A DNA stretch of 32,817 nt from a virus, in the IMG/VR virus record IMGVR_UViG_3300009528_000028, positions 1-32,817 of that record. The stretch is one strand, 5' to 3'. Of this stretch, positions 15,809-21,343 are shown piece by piece. Below the pieces are notes generated by a model. It was not told where the DNA came from. It did not search any database and worked only from the letters and a program-made list of their open reading frames with translations. The translations under genes and the position numbers were made by a program. The stretch's first letter is position 1. Each line of letters begins with the position of its first letter.

Positions 15809-15811
15809 TAC

Positions 15812-15898
15812 TTATCCTCCCAGACATAGCATTCCCCAGCCTAAAAAGCCGAAGGCTATGACTAAAAATAGTGGGTAGTAATCTTCGTCATGCCACAT
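15812..15898 (-). CDS. 28-residue membrane peptide
   Basis: A tiny frame overlapping the 3' end of the upstream gene. It encodes MWHDEDYYPLFLVIAFGFLGWGMLCLGG, a short acidic head and a single hydrophobic helix. Its 3' end carries the GGGAGG ribosome-binding site of the next gene. Coding status is inferred from composition and tight packing. Confidence 0.4.
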   Translation of the reverse strand: MWHDEDYYPLFLVIAFGFLGWGMLCLGG

Positions 15899-16118
15899 AG
15901 GTTTTGTCTACTTTTTTAACGGTGATCTTGCCAGTGCGGGGACGAAACCAGAACTCGGTAAAACAGGACCCACATTCAAATTCAAGTCTTTTGTAATTAT
16001 GTAATTTAGCCAATGTGGTATCTTCAAGACAAAGATCGATAAGCCTTGTTCCTTTTCGACCACACACCGGACATTTATTCTTAACTTCCTGTCCGACTTT
16101 AACTTTTTGCTTTGCCAC
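15888..16118 (-). CDS. Zinc-ribbon protein, GTG start
   Basis: A 76-residue protein with CPVCGRKG and CGSCFTEF knuckles about 30 residues apart. The GTG at 16118 has AAGGAGAACAAA directly upstream; an ATG in the same frame at 16166 lacks such a site, so the GTG start is preferred. The C-terminus is basic (RPRTGKITVKKVDKTYVA). Probably nucleic-acid binding. Confidence 0.65.
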   Translation of the reverse strand: MAKQKVKVGQEVKNKCPVCGRKGTRLIDLCLEDTTLAKLHNYKRLEFECGSCFTEFWFRPRTGKITVKKVDKTYVA

Positions 16119-16143
16119 TTTGTTCTCCTTTCTATTTTCTTGG

Positions 16144-16224
16144 TCAAGCCACCCGCCGGATCTCAACGGCTACGGTAGGGTAATGCCATTGTGGCTTCAA
16201 TTTGATGTCCGTGTTACTTTTCAT
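16144..16224 (-). CDS. Possible 26-residue peptide
   Basis: AAAAAGGATACG precedes an ATG opening a 26-codon frame (MKSNTDIKLKPQWHYPTVAVEIRRVA). The gap from 16119 to 16307 is otherwise empty apart from a weak inverted repeat. Short length makes the call uncertain. Confidence 0.3.
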   Translation of the reverse strand: MKSNTDIKLKPQWHYPTVAVEIRRVA

Positions 16225-16307
16225 CGTATCCTTTTTATATTGCGAAGTTGCCAGGCTCCGCAGGTCTGTTTCCTTTCTCCGTCAGACCCGGATGTCTCGA
16301 CCAAAAC

Positions 16308-16481
16308 TCATTTATCCTTTTTAGCTTCACTCACCGGATACTTGTTTTTAGAAACCCTCATATCTGGATGAACATATTCTTTCAACAAGTCCCGGATGTC
16401 GATAAGGACTTCAAGCAGAAACGAATCCTTGCTGTCATAATACCTCTTCATTTCTTCCAATATCTCTTCTTTTGTTCTCAT
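16308..16481 (-). CDS. 57-residue helical protein
   Basis: Encodes MRTKEEILEEMKRYYDSKDSF then LLEVLIDIRDLLKEYVHPD, an amphipathic two-helix protein with a basic tail. The start overlaps the previous stop by 4 nt (ATGA-type), which supports coupling. No strong separate ribosome-binding site is seen. Confidence 0.6.
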   Translation of the reverse strand: MRTKEEILEEMKRYYDSKDSFLLEVLIDIRDLLKEYVHPDMRVSKNKYPVSEAKKDK

Positions 16482-16708
16482 AATTCAATCCTCCGTCTTT
16501 TCTGCTTCTTCTCTTCTTCGCCTTTCAACAAGTTCTGCCAGAACCCCTTTATCGTAGGCAACCGCCCTCTTTGTTTTATCACTTTAGCGAAACCGAATAG
16601 AGAACACTGTCTCTTTCGACCTGCAGAAACATGCTCCCCTTTTTCAGGACATCGGGATAAGTCCCTATCAAAGGATGCACAATTTTTACATTGAACCAAG
16701 CTTATCAT
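16478..16708 (-). CDS. Cys-rich 76-residue protein
   Basis: Contains CKNCASFDRDLSRC and a later QCSLFGFAK, a four-Cys layout fitting zinc binding, followed by a very basic tail (GEEEKKQKRRRIEL). Begins in an ATGA overlap. Possibly a small nucleic-acid-binding protein. Confidence 0.6.
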   Translation of the reverse strand: MISLVQCKNCASFDRDLSRCPEKGEHVSAGRKRQCSLFGFAKVIKQRGRLPTIKGFWQNLLKGEEEKKQKRRRIEL

Positions 16709-16818
16709 AATTCAATCCTCTTCAAAAGGGCAGGAAAGAGAGGCTCCGATAAGAAAGTAGATATATAGGGCTGTAAGGGAAGGGATTGGACCACATCGAA
16801 GCCTCTCGTGAAGTTCAT
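16705..16818 (-). CDS. Possible 37-residue gene over a structured element
   Basis: A 37-codon frame has ATGA overlaps at both ends (with the YopX stop and the next start), which argues for coupled translation. The product (MNFTRGFDVVQSLPLQPYIS...) is of neutral composition and unrecognised. However, an 8-bp inverted repeat (GAGAGGCT at 16738-16745 with AGCCTCTC at 16800-16807) encloses a 70-nt block here, and the segment may instead be an RNA element. Both readings remain open. Confidence 0.35.
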   Translation of the reverse strand: MNFTRGFDVVQSLPLQPYISTFLSEPLFPALLKRIEL

Positions 16819-17225
16819 GGTTTTTCCTTTAATAAATCCTTATTTTGAAACACATCGCCGATGATTTCTCTGTGTTTATTAGAATTTAAGGGTGAATAAT
16901 CATACGGAGTCGATGGCTTTAATCCAAAACAACAATCCTCAGGAATCCACAAAACTTGCATGGTCCGAGATTTATGTTCTTGGTTGTTAATGATATATGT
17001 GTCTTGAAGAATATCCCCCTCATAAATCTCTTTTCCCTTCTTGTCGCAGAGACCGGTGAACTGATCTTTGTCGGTGTGGGAAATAGAACCTGCCGACCAC
17101 ATTTCGTTGTCTCTTGAATACACCCACCAACAACCATAGGAAGGCTCAACCACAGTATCATCTCGCCACTTTTCATACCCGACAATCTCATCCCCAATGC
17201 GAAGCCTGAATTTTATCTCTCTCAT
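16815..17225 (-). CDS. YopX-domain protein, copy 1
   Basis: A 136-residue protein with the YopX signature: MREIKFRLRIG start, QFTGLCDKKGKEIYEGDILQD in the middle (residues 54-75), a W-containing strand, and an H-REIIGDVFQN-type end. YopX proteins are common phage and plasmid early proteins of unknown function. AAAGGAGAAACC precedes the ATG. A second YopX gene lies immediately upstream in the operon, and the two share a 44-nt identical stretch. Confidence 0.85.
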   Translation of the reverse strand: MREIKFRLRIGDEIVGYEKWRDDTVVEPSYGCWWVYSRDNEMWSAGSISHTDKDQFTGLCDKKGKEIYEGDILQDTYIINNQEHKSRTMQVLWIPEDCCFGLKPSTPYDYSPLNSNKHREIIGDVFQNKDLLKEKP

Positions 17226-17499
17226 GGTTTCTCCTTTAATCCTTTTATCCCTTTCACAATCTCCTCGACCTTTCCGGCAATCCAGTTCCGGAGTTCATGG
17301 TTTCTCCTTTAAAAGCTCTAAGTCTTCATTGTTTTTGTAGAGTGGAATAATTGTTCCTTCCTCGGCTTGTATTACCCAGCCTGCTTTATACCACCTTACT
17401 AACCATTCACCAGAAAGCATGCAAGGCTTACCTGGATACATTAATTTGTCTTTGTCATAAATCTCTTTTCCCTTCTTGTCGCAGAGACCGGTGAACTGA
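17021..17499. repeat. 44-nt direct repeat in the YopX pair
   Basis: The 44-nt stretch at 17021-17064 recurs identically at 17456-17499, coding the FTGLCDKKGKEIY core of both YopX proteins. The flanking residues are much less alike. This suggests tandem duplication followed by gene conversion, or strong constraint on the core. Confidence 0.8.
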
Positions 17500-17651
17500 A
17501 GAAGTTCAATTTCATCAGGGTTTACATCACGACTTGAAATCTCATCCGTCAGAAAACAGGCAAAAACTCCCTTGGATGTCATCGTAATTACCTTAACAAA
17601 AAACATAGTTTTTGTGGATTTATGCCAAGCCCTGAATTTTATCTCTCTCAT
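17295..17651 (-). CDS. YopX-domain protein, copy 2
   Basis: A 118-residue protein with MREIKFRAWHKSTKTM at the start and LLQFTGLCDKKGKEIYDKDKL in the middle, the typical YopX order. The C-terminus ends ELLKEKP, like copy 1 (DLLKEKP). It overlaps the preceding stop by 4 nt. The 69 nt between the two copies contain AAAGGAGAAACCATGA, the start region of copy 1. Confidence 0.85.
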   Translation of the reverse strand: MREIKFRAWHKSTKTMFFVKVITMTSKGVFACFLTDEISSRDVNPDEIELLQFTGLCDKKGKEIYDKDKLMYPGKPCMLSGEWLVRWYKAGWVIQAEEGTIIPLYKNNEDLELLKEKP

Positions 17652-17788
17652 GGTTTCTTTCCCAATAAAAGTTTAAGTTCTTCTGCCGCCTTTTCAACAA
17701 GGTCAGCTATCTTTTGGGTGGTCGTTCCGACCTTGTTGATCTCTTCGTAACGCCTCAATTCTTTTTTTGTCTTTAAGGTTTCAGCCAT
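17648..17788 (-). CDS. 46-residue helical protein
   Basis: Codes a charged helical protein (MAETLKTKKELRRYEEINKV, then QKIADLVEKAAEELKLLLGKKP). It begins just after the preceding stop and ends in an ATGA overlap with the second YopX gene. No family recognised; coupling with both neighbours supports expression. Confidence 0.6.
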   Translation of the reverse strand: MAETLKTKKELRRYEEINKVGTTTQKIADLVEKAAEELKLLLGKKP

Positions 17789-17790
17789 GC

Positions 17791-18468
17791 TCAGCTCTCA
17801 TGTTTGGGGCGGTAGACAAGCGTATAGTTGTCTGAGTGACCAGGTGTCCTTCGTATATCTCCGCCTGGCACATTCATTAATTTCATAAGGTTATTTGGTT
17901 TTACCTCCAAAACAATCCGTATATCGCCATTAAGACGAAAGGCTATCGTATCCCCCACCTGGAATGGTTCATCCTTGTCGGTGGGGAGGGTTTTTTTAAG
18001 GTCTCCCTTAAAGATTAGGTATTTGTGGCATACGGGACACCAACTTTTGATAGTATCTTGAGGAACATTACAAGCAAGCACAAAGCCAAATGGCTCTACT
18101 GCTTTTTGGCATTCTTCACCCGCACAAGCATAATAGATATATTTGAACTTGCCGTCCTTGTCGGTGGGGACATCAACAAGGTCTTCTGGTTGTCCGGTTC
18201 TCCCAACTTCAGTTCTATCTTCTTCTTTTTCAAGGGTGTCTGGGGGATAGAACTTATCAACATCATGCCATTTTGTATAGTCGGGAATACGTTTCTTCAG
18301 TGCATTAATCTCGACTTGAATTTCTTGAAATCTGATCTTGTTGTGATCCGCCTGTGCCTTAAACTCGGATTCGATGGCTTCGCCAGCGTACCTAAGTCGA
18401 TCCTTCATTAATTCTTTGTTACTAATATGCTCCGCTACAAACTCCAACCTTTCTACAATTTTTCCCAT
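17791..18468 (-). CDS. Hypothetical 225-residue protein with Cys pairs
   Basis: The N-terminal 65 residues form a long helix (coiled coil), followed by an acidic linker (LEKEEDRTEVGRTGQPEDLVD). The middle carries two Cys pairs (CAGEECQK and WCPVCHKY) that may bind zinc, and the C-terminal 55 residues look like a small beta-barrel (FQVGDTIAFRLNGDIRIVLEV, then MNVPGGDIRRTPGHSDNYTLVY). CGGAGGTATGAG is the ribosome-binding site. Function unknown; it may be a DNA- or RNA-associated adaptor. Confidence 0.65.
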   Translation of the reverse strand: MGKIVERLEFVAEHISNKELMKDRLRYAGEAIESEFKAQADHNKIRFQEIQVEINALKKRIPDYTKWHDVDKFYPPDTLEKEEDRTEVGRTGQPEDLVDVPTDKDGKFKYIYYACAGEECQKAVEPFGFVLACNVPQDTIKSWCPVCHKYLIFKGDLKKTLPTDKDEPFQVGDTIAFRLNGDIRIVLEVKPNNLMKLMNVPGGDIRRTPGHSDNYTLVYRPKHES

Positions 18469-18514
18469 CTCATACCTCCGATTCTATCTATTGATCTTCG
18501 ATTTTCCCCCCAGG

Positions 18515-18558
18515 GCGGACCGGACAATTGGGGTGACCTGAAAAAAGCCGATCCGCCA
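18515..18558 (-). other. GC-rich intergenic stem, leftward-RNA specific
   Basis: GGCGGACCGG (18515-18524) faces CCGATCCGCC (18549-18558). Nine positions pair on both strands and the tenth is C/A on the plus strand but G-U on the minus strand, so the 10-bp helix is complete only in leftward RNA. It lies in the 137-nt gap between 18468 and 18606. Confidence 0.5.
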
Positions 18559-18605
18559 AGGGGTCTCAAGAAGGAGGTGAGTCCAACTTGAAGGGGTAAA
18601 CCAAT

Positions 18606-18905
18606 CTACTGTTCTTGCCACTTCTCCACCATTTTCTTGTGTCCCACAAGGGCATCTTCTTTAGTTGGGTATCTGTCGCAATCTAAATCCCCCATATCCT
18701 TATCATTGGGAAAAACCATCGTCTCAAAAAGTAAAGGTTTTCCTTGACCCGAAAAATTATGATCTATACTCAAAAACACCGTTGAAACAATTTTGCCATT
18801 TGGGAGCTTGTCCAATGCTATCTTGCGATCTATTTTCTCAAATTCCTTACCCCAAGCAACGGTATCCCCCTTAAATTCAGTTCCATCCATATTATAATAT
18901 TCCAT
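18606..18905 (-). CDS. Conserved phage hypothetical protein, 99 residues
   Basis: Contains LPNGKIVSTVFLSIDHNFSG followed by PLLFETMVFPN and a DRYPTKEDALVGHKKMVEKW end. I recognise the order (G-x-x-V-S-T-V-x-L-x-x-D-H-N, L-F-E-T-M-V-F, R-Y-x-T-x-x-x-A-x-x-G-H) as a widespread phage family without a known function. AAGGAGATTGAAAG precedes the start. Confidence 0.7.
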   Translation of the reverse strand: MEYYNMDGTEFKGDTVAWGKEFEKIDRKIALDKLPNGKIVSTVFLSIDHNFSGQGKPLLFETMVFPNDKDMGDLDCDRYPTKEDALVGHKKMVEKWQEQ

Positions 18906-18964
18906 CTTTCAATCTCCTTTCCCCCGCTCTGCGGGGATAGTCGAGTGGTTATCTTTTACCCAGC

Positions 18965-19072
18965 CTAACCTGCAAATTCAAAGCATCCCAGACTGCAAAA
19001 CCATTTCGCTAAATGATACAATATCGCAATAACAGCCCAGAAGATGAGTTTTGATCTTGTGTCGTCTCTCAT
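18965..19072 (-). CDS. 35-residue single-span membrane peptide
   Basis: GGAGGTATA precedes ATG, opening a 35-codon frame with one hydrophobic helix (KLIFWAVIAILYHLAKWF) and three cysteines near the end. It is the first gene downstream of a leftward candidate promoter at 19222-19250. Function unknown. Confidence 0.55.
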   Translation of the reverse strand: MRDDTRSKLIFWAVIAILYHLAKWFCSLGCFEFAG

Positions 19073-19156
19073 TATACCTCCTTCTTTGATCGTTCGCCTA
19101 CGGGCTTCTTTGCCCGCCTGGCTTTGATTTTAGGGGGTAGGTGCATCTTTCCGGTA

Positions 19157-19217
19157 GGGGGGAAGCTTTCTCCTCGATCAGCCTACGAGGACCTTTCGAG
19201 ATGTCCGGCATCCCCCC
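19157..19217. promoter_or_regulatory. Structured 61-nt leader or operator region
   Basis: GGGGGGA (19157-19163) pairs with TCCCCCC (19211-19217). Inside, TCCTCG (19171-19176) pairs with CGAGGA (19186-19191) and GGAC with GTCC, giving a branched fold on either strand. It would be in the 5' leader of the leftward 19072 gene and contains one copy of the GCCTACGAGGAC motif. The 19073-19156 stretch also holds a CGGGC/GCCCG hairpin and two GGTAGG repeats. Confidence 0.5.
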
Positions 19218-19221
19218 TCAT

Positions 19222-19250
19222 ATTAAAAAAATCAAAAAAGTTCTTGACAA
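19222..19250 (-). promoter_or_regulatory. Leftward sigma70-like promoter
   Basis: On the minus strand TTGTCA (19245-19250) and TTTAAT (19222-19227) are separated by 17 nt, each one mismatch from consensus. Its -35 box overlaps the -35 box of the rightward promoter, so the two are divergent and probably compete for RNA polymerase. It would drive the 19072 gene and genes further left. Confidence 0.45.
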
Positions 19251-19272
19251 ACTTAGTTTCACTCCGTATATT
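19244..19272 (+). promoter_or_regulatory. Rightward near-consensus sigma70 promoter
   Basis: TTGACA (19244-19249), a 17-nt spacer and TATATT (19267-19272) give a perfect -35 and a -10 with one mismatch. It points into a stretch with no rightward gene, and an intrinsic terminator follows about 80-110 nt later. Confidence 0.75.
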
Positions 19273-19278
19273 AAAAAT

Positions 19279-19384
19279 AGAAAAAGCCTACGAGGACAAA
19301 AAGGTTCGGTGGTTTAGGTCGCTGAGCTTTTAAAAAAGATTTTTTAGCGGAAATCTCAAAGCCTCTCGTGGCTTTTTCTTTTTA
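19279..19384 (+). ncRNA. Candidate small RNA, about 106 nt
   Basis: The segment runs from the expected start of the 19244-19272 promoter to a clear intrinsic terminator, contains no plausible reading frame, and is opposite in direction to all nearby genes. Near its 5' end it carries GCCTACGAGGACA (19286-19298), which recurs in the replication-gene leader at 22548. The 5' AAAAAGCCTACGAGG can also pair with the terminator's CCTCTCGTGGCTTTTT, offering two alternative folds. Possible roles are a phage regulatory RNA or a protein-binding decoy. It resembles no RNA family I can name. Confidence 0.55.
19358..19383 (+). terminator. Intrinsic terminator of the 19279 RNA
   Basis: AAAGCC and GGCTTT form a 6-bp stem with a TCTCGT loop, followed by TTCTTTTT. 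In reverse it also has a run of A/T and could end the leftward 19429 gene transcript. The related 12-nt AAGCCTCTCGTG occurs at 16799-16810. Confidence 0.8.
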
Positions 19385-19428
19385 TATGTTCTCAGCGTTT
19401 AGTTTACATAATGTATGATGTAAACCCT

Positions 19429-19827
19429 TCATTCACCCCATAACTCCTTTTTCCGCTCTTCCTCTCTTTGCTCCACCAGCTTTTTCGCCATTTTATCTGG
19501 AAGCTCGTCAAGCGTCTTTTCCAACTTTTCCAAAATTGTGTTGAGCTTATCCAGTTTTTCGTTGGTCCGCAGGAGCATTCTTTTTCGTGCCTCCTCGTCT
19601 TGGTGAAGAACCTTAACCTCATAGGCATCCCAACTATCAGTTCCCACACACATAGTATTTTCAGGATCAAGCCTGTTCGTTGAGGGATAAGGTAAAAGTT
19701 CACCATTTTTTAACAGTTCCTGTCTTTTGTTTTCGGCTTCTTCTGGACTTAGCCCTGGGAAAAGCTGAATCAGCATTTTGCAAATCATATAACGGTTCAA
19801 ACTACAAGCCTTAGGCTTATAAACCAT
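19429..19827 (-). CDS. Hypothetical coiled-coil protein
   Basis: A 132-residue protein starting MVYKPKACSLNRYMICKMLI. The first 40 residues suggest a small helical domain (LFPGLSPEEAENKRQELL), then GELLPYPSTNRLDPENTMCVGTDSWDAYEV, and the last 60 residues are a long charged coiled coil (EARKRMLLRTNEKLDKLNTI onward). The start at 19827 follows AAGGAGACAGAA; a longer frame to 19854 is less supported. Confidence 0.6.
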   Translation of the reverse strand: MVYKPKACSLNRYMICKMLIQLFPGLSPEEAENKRQELLKNGELLPYPSTNRLDPENTMCVGTDSWDAYEVKVLHQDEEARKRMLLRTNEKLDKLNTILEKLEKTLDELPDKMAKKLVEQREEERKKELWGE

Positions 19828-19913
19828 TTCTGTCTCCTTGACTTGCTCCCCCATTCCTAATTTCCAGGACTATCACTATACATAATCGGCACATCCCCAT
19901 AAATCCTTACCGT

Positions 19914-20075
19914 TTAAAAACTTAACCAATAAGGTCTTGTTTCCCCTATAATTAAAAAACCAACAAGACCGATGGCGAACTCAAGGCGGAAAGCGACCTT
20001 CTGCCCTTTGGAACCACAAGCCTTGTTGGTAATGTAATCTTGAATTGAGGTCGCCTTCTCTTTTGAATCCGTCAT
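19914..20075 (-). CDS. 53-residue membrane-associated protein
   Basis: Starts MTDSKEKATSIQDYITNKACG and ends with a hydrophobic span (EFAIGLVGFLIIGE) and PYWLSF. The start at 20075 is placed 8 nt after AGGAGG and 18 nt from the predicted transcription start of a perfect -35/-10 promoter, so the gene is expressed with a very short leader. Function unknown. Confidence 0.55.
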   Translation of the reverse strand: MTDSKEKATSIQDYITNKACGSKGQKVAFRLEFAIGLVGFLIIGETRPYWLSF

Positions 20076-20099
20076 TCCATTTACCTCCTCCAGAGATTC

Positions 20100-20128
20100 A
20101 ATATAAAGACTGCTCAAAAACCTGTCAA
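20100..20128 (-). promoter_or_regulatory. Leftward near-consensus sigma70 promoter
   Basis: On the minus strand TTGACA (20123-20128), a 17-nt spacer and TATATT (20100-20105). It is just upstream of the 20075 gene and its GGAGGAGG ribosome-binding site, and would start an internal transcript of the leftward operon. Confidence 0.8.
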
Positions 20129-20167
20129 GCGAAATCCTTAACCTTAGAAAAGAAATAGCAATTCACC

Positions 20168-20260
20168 TTATCTGAACAAATCCTTAAACACCCCCACCAG
20201 CCAAGACATTAACAGCAAGGCAACGGCAAAGACTACGATGAAGCCGAGGATTTCAAGCAT
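20168..20260 (-). CDS. 30-residue single-span membrane peptide
   Basis: Encodes MLEILGFIVVFAVALLLMSWLVGVFKDLFR, a single hydrophobic helix with a basic C-terminus. GAAAGGAATAA lies just before the ATG. It overlaps the 3' end of the upstream gene by 8 nt. Function unknown. Confidence 0.5.
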   Translation of the reverse strand: MLEILGFIVVFAVALLLMSWLVGVFKDLFR

Positions 20261-20486
20261 TTATTCCTTTCACATAAAAAGCCGTCTCGCCTTTATTCAC
20301 AACATAAGGCAGACGTGGATCAAATAGATAGACTAAGGAAAAGGTTTTCCTGAATCCGCCTCGTGGTTTGACGGTGATAAAATTACAGCCAAGCCTTTTC
20401 CTTAATTTACGTAGCTTGTCTCTGAATCTGCTTTCAGTCCAGTTGTCCTTGCGTTCGGTTTTAGTTAGACGGCGGTTAATGTTCAT
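20253..20486 (-). CDS. Basic 77-residue protein
   Basis: A strongly basic protein (MNINRRLTKTERKDNWTESR, then KLRKLRKRLGCNFITVKPRGGFRKTFSLVYLF). Its start overlaps the SWIM gene's stop, and an in-frame start at 20525 would extend further into it. Arg/Lys-rich, possibly nucleic-acid binding. The ribosome-binding site is weak (AAAGGGTTGGT). Confidence 0.55.
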   Translation of the reverse strand: MNINRRLTKTERKDNWTESRFRDKLRKLRKRLGCNFITVKPRGGFRKTFSLVYLFDPRLPYVVNKGETAFYVKGINA

Positions 20487-20922
20487 ACCAACCCTTTGGA
20501 TATTCAGCTTCACCGTGATCTTCAATGTGTTGCATAATAGCTTTCGCTGACCACTGTTGGGGAATTTTTCTTATCCTGCGAATTTCACTCATAGAAAAAC
20601 CATACTTTAACATATAAAAGCAAATTGTAGCCTGCATTACCATAGCATCAGGTAGTCCAATAAGGGGAATCAAAAGCCTGTTAATCCCTTTGTCATAAAT
20701 CGGCTTGTTGACTTTTGCTAAAACATATTCAGGTTTTTTTTGTTGTGTAACCTCAGAACCTAAACCCATTTTCACCGCTTTTATGTGATGACATTCTTCA
20801 CGGTGGAATTTCCAACGTGGACAACTACACCCATAATTCCCATCTTTATCTATTGCCACAGTCCAAGTTTTATCATTTGAGCCTTGAATTTGCCACCGTT
20901 TAATCCACTTGTCTTTTTTCAT
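20476..20922 (-). CDS. SWIM zinc-finger protein
   Basis: A 148-residue protein with the SWIM signature: Cys32-x-Cys34, nine residues, then Cys44-x-His46 (CSCPRWKFHREECHHIKAV), preceded by a WTVAID strand. SWIM domains bind zinc and are found in DNA-repair and recombination partners and in phage or transposon proteins. The C-terminal 80 residues are helical (MVMQATICFYMLKYGFSMSEIRRIRKI) and could be an HTH-like DNA-binding unit. Immediately upstream is a strong hairpin/terminator, so expression probably needs read-through. Confidence 0.8.
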   Translation of the reverse strand: MKKDKWIKRWQIQGSNDKTWTVAIDKDGNYGCSCPRWKFHREECHHIKAVKMGLGSEVTQQKKPEYVLAKVNKPIYDKGINRLLIPLIGLPDAMVMQATICFYMLKYGFSMSEIRRIRKIPQQWSAKAIMQHIEDHGEAEYPKGWYEH

Positions 20923-20939
20923 TATTTTAACCTTTAAAT

Positions 20940-21261
20940 TTAAAAAGCCCCGATCCTTTCGAGCTTTTTAATTTCTCTGAATCGGGGCTTCTTTGTTTTC
21001 AAATTGAACCTTGCAGAAAAATCACCTTTTAAGTAATCTCCAGCCGGCTGGCGTAATCGGATCTGCACCGCTACAATTGACCTTATTTTGAAATACTTTG
21101 AGCGTCTGCTAAGGGTCTAACCTACTCAAAGAACAGAAAGCTTTCAAGACAACTGTCACGTCATCTATCAATCAAACCTCGTTTCAGATCGTTGTTGATA
21201 TGCGAGGCTAACCGGTTAGGCAAAGAGTCTGTCAATCCTTAAAGGCTTTCTCTTTTGCCTT
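20940..21261 (-). ncRNA. Candidate structured RNA or long leader, about 320 nt
   Basis: Between the sigma-like gene and the SWIM gene lies about 420 nt without a reading frame. A leftward promoter (21268-21298) is followed by roughly 320 nt rich in complementary segments: GGCAAA..GAG with CTCTTTGCC (about 21223-21258), CCTCG with CGAGG (about 21178-21207), CTTTGAG with CTCAAAG (about 21098-21135), and two perfect 12-bp palindromes (CCAGCCGGCTGG at 21040-21051 and CTAACCGGTTAG at 21208-21219). It ends at a 10-bp-stem terminator. It may be a free-standing RNA or an attenuated leader of the SWIM gene. No known RNA family is recognised. Confidence 0.5.
20945..20990. terminator. Intrinsic terminator before the SWIM gene
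   Basis: AAGCCCCGAT (20945-20954) and ATCGGGGCTT (20981-20990) form a 10-bp stem with a 26-nt loop. On the minus strand it is followed by TTTTTAAATTT, and on the plus strand by CTTTGTTTTC. It would stop leftward transcripts 18 nt before the SWIM start, or gate them. Confidence 0.75.
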
Positions 21262-21267
21262 CACTAT

Positions 21268-21298
21268 ACTATACGATCTCAAACGGAAACGGTGTCAA
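21268..21298 (-). promoter_or_regulatory. Leftward promoter of the 320-nt RNA
   Basis: TTGACA (21293-21298) is followed after 19 nt by TATAGT (21268-21273, immediately repeated at 21263-21268). The spacer is longer than the optimal 17, and the repeated -10 gives some freedom. The -35 overlaps the T-run of the sigma-gene terminator. Confidence 0.55.
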
Positions 21299-21337
21299 AA
21301 AAAATAAAGCCCCACCCAATTTTTTGAATGGGGCTTT
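21297..21337 (-). terminator. Terminator of the sigma-like gene
   Basis: AAAGCCCC and GGGGCTTT (21306-21313 with 21330-21337) form an 8-bp stem around a 16-nt loop, with a run of Ts on the leftward side. It ends the transcript starting at the 21991-22019 promoter. Confidence 0.85.
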
Positions 21338-21343
21338 AAATTC

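Noticed and set aside
19157-19217. Possible hammerhead or HDV-like ribozyme
   Set aside because: CTGAT and CGAAA words occur, but not in the order or spacing of a hammerhead core, and no HDV-type nested pseudoknot could be drawn.
19124-19333. Rightward 69-codon frame
   Set aside because: It crosses the promoter region, the branched fold and the -35/-10 boxes, lacks a ribosome-binding site and has no protein-like features.
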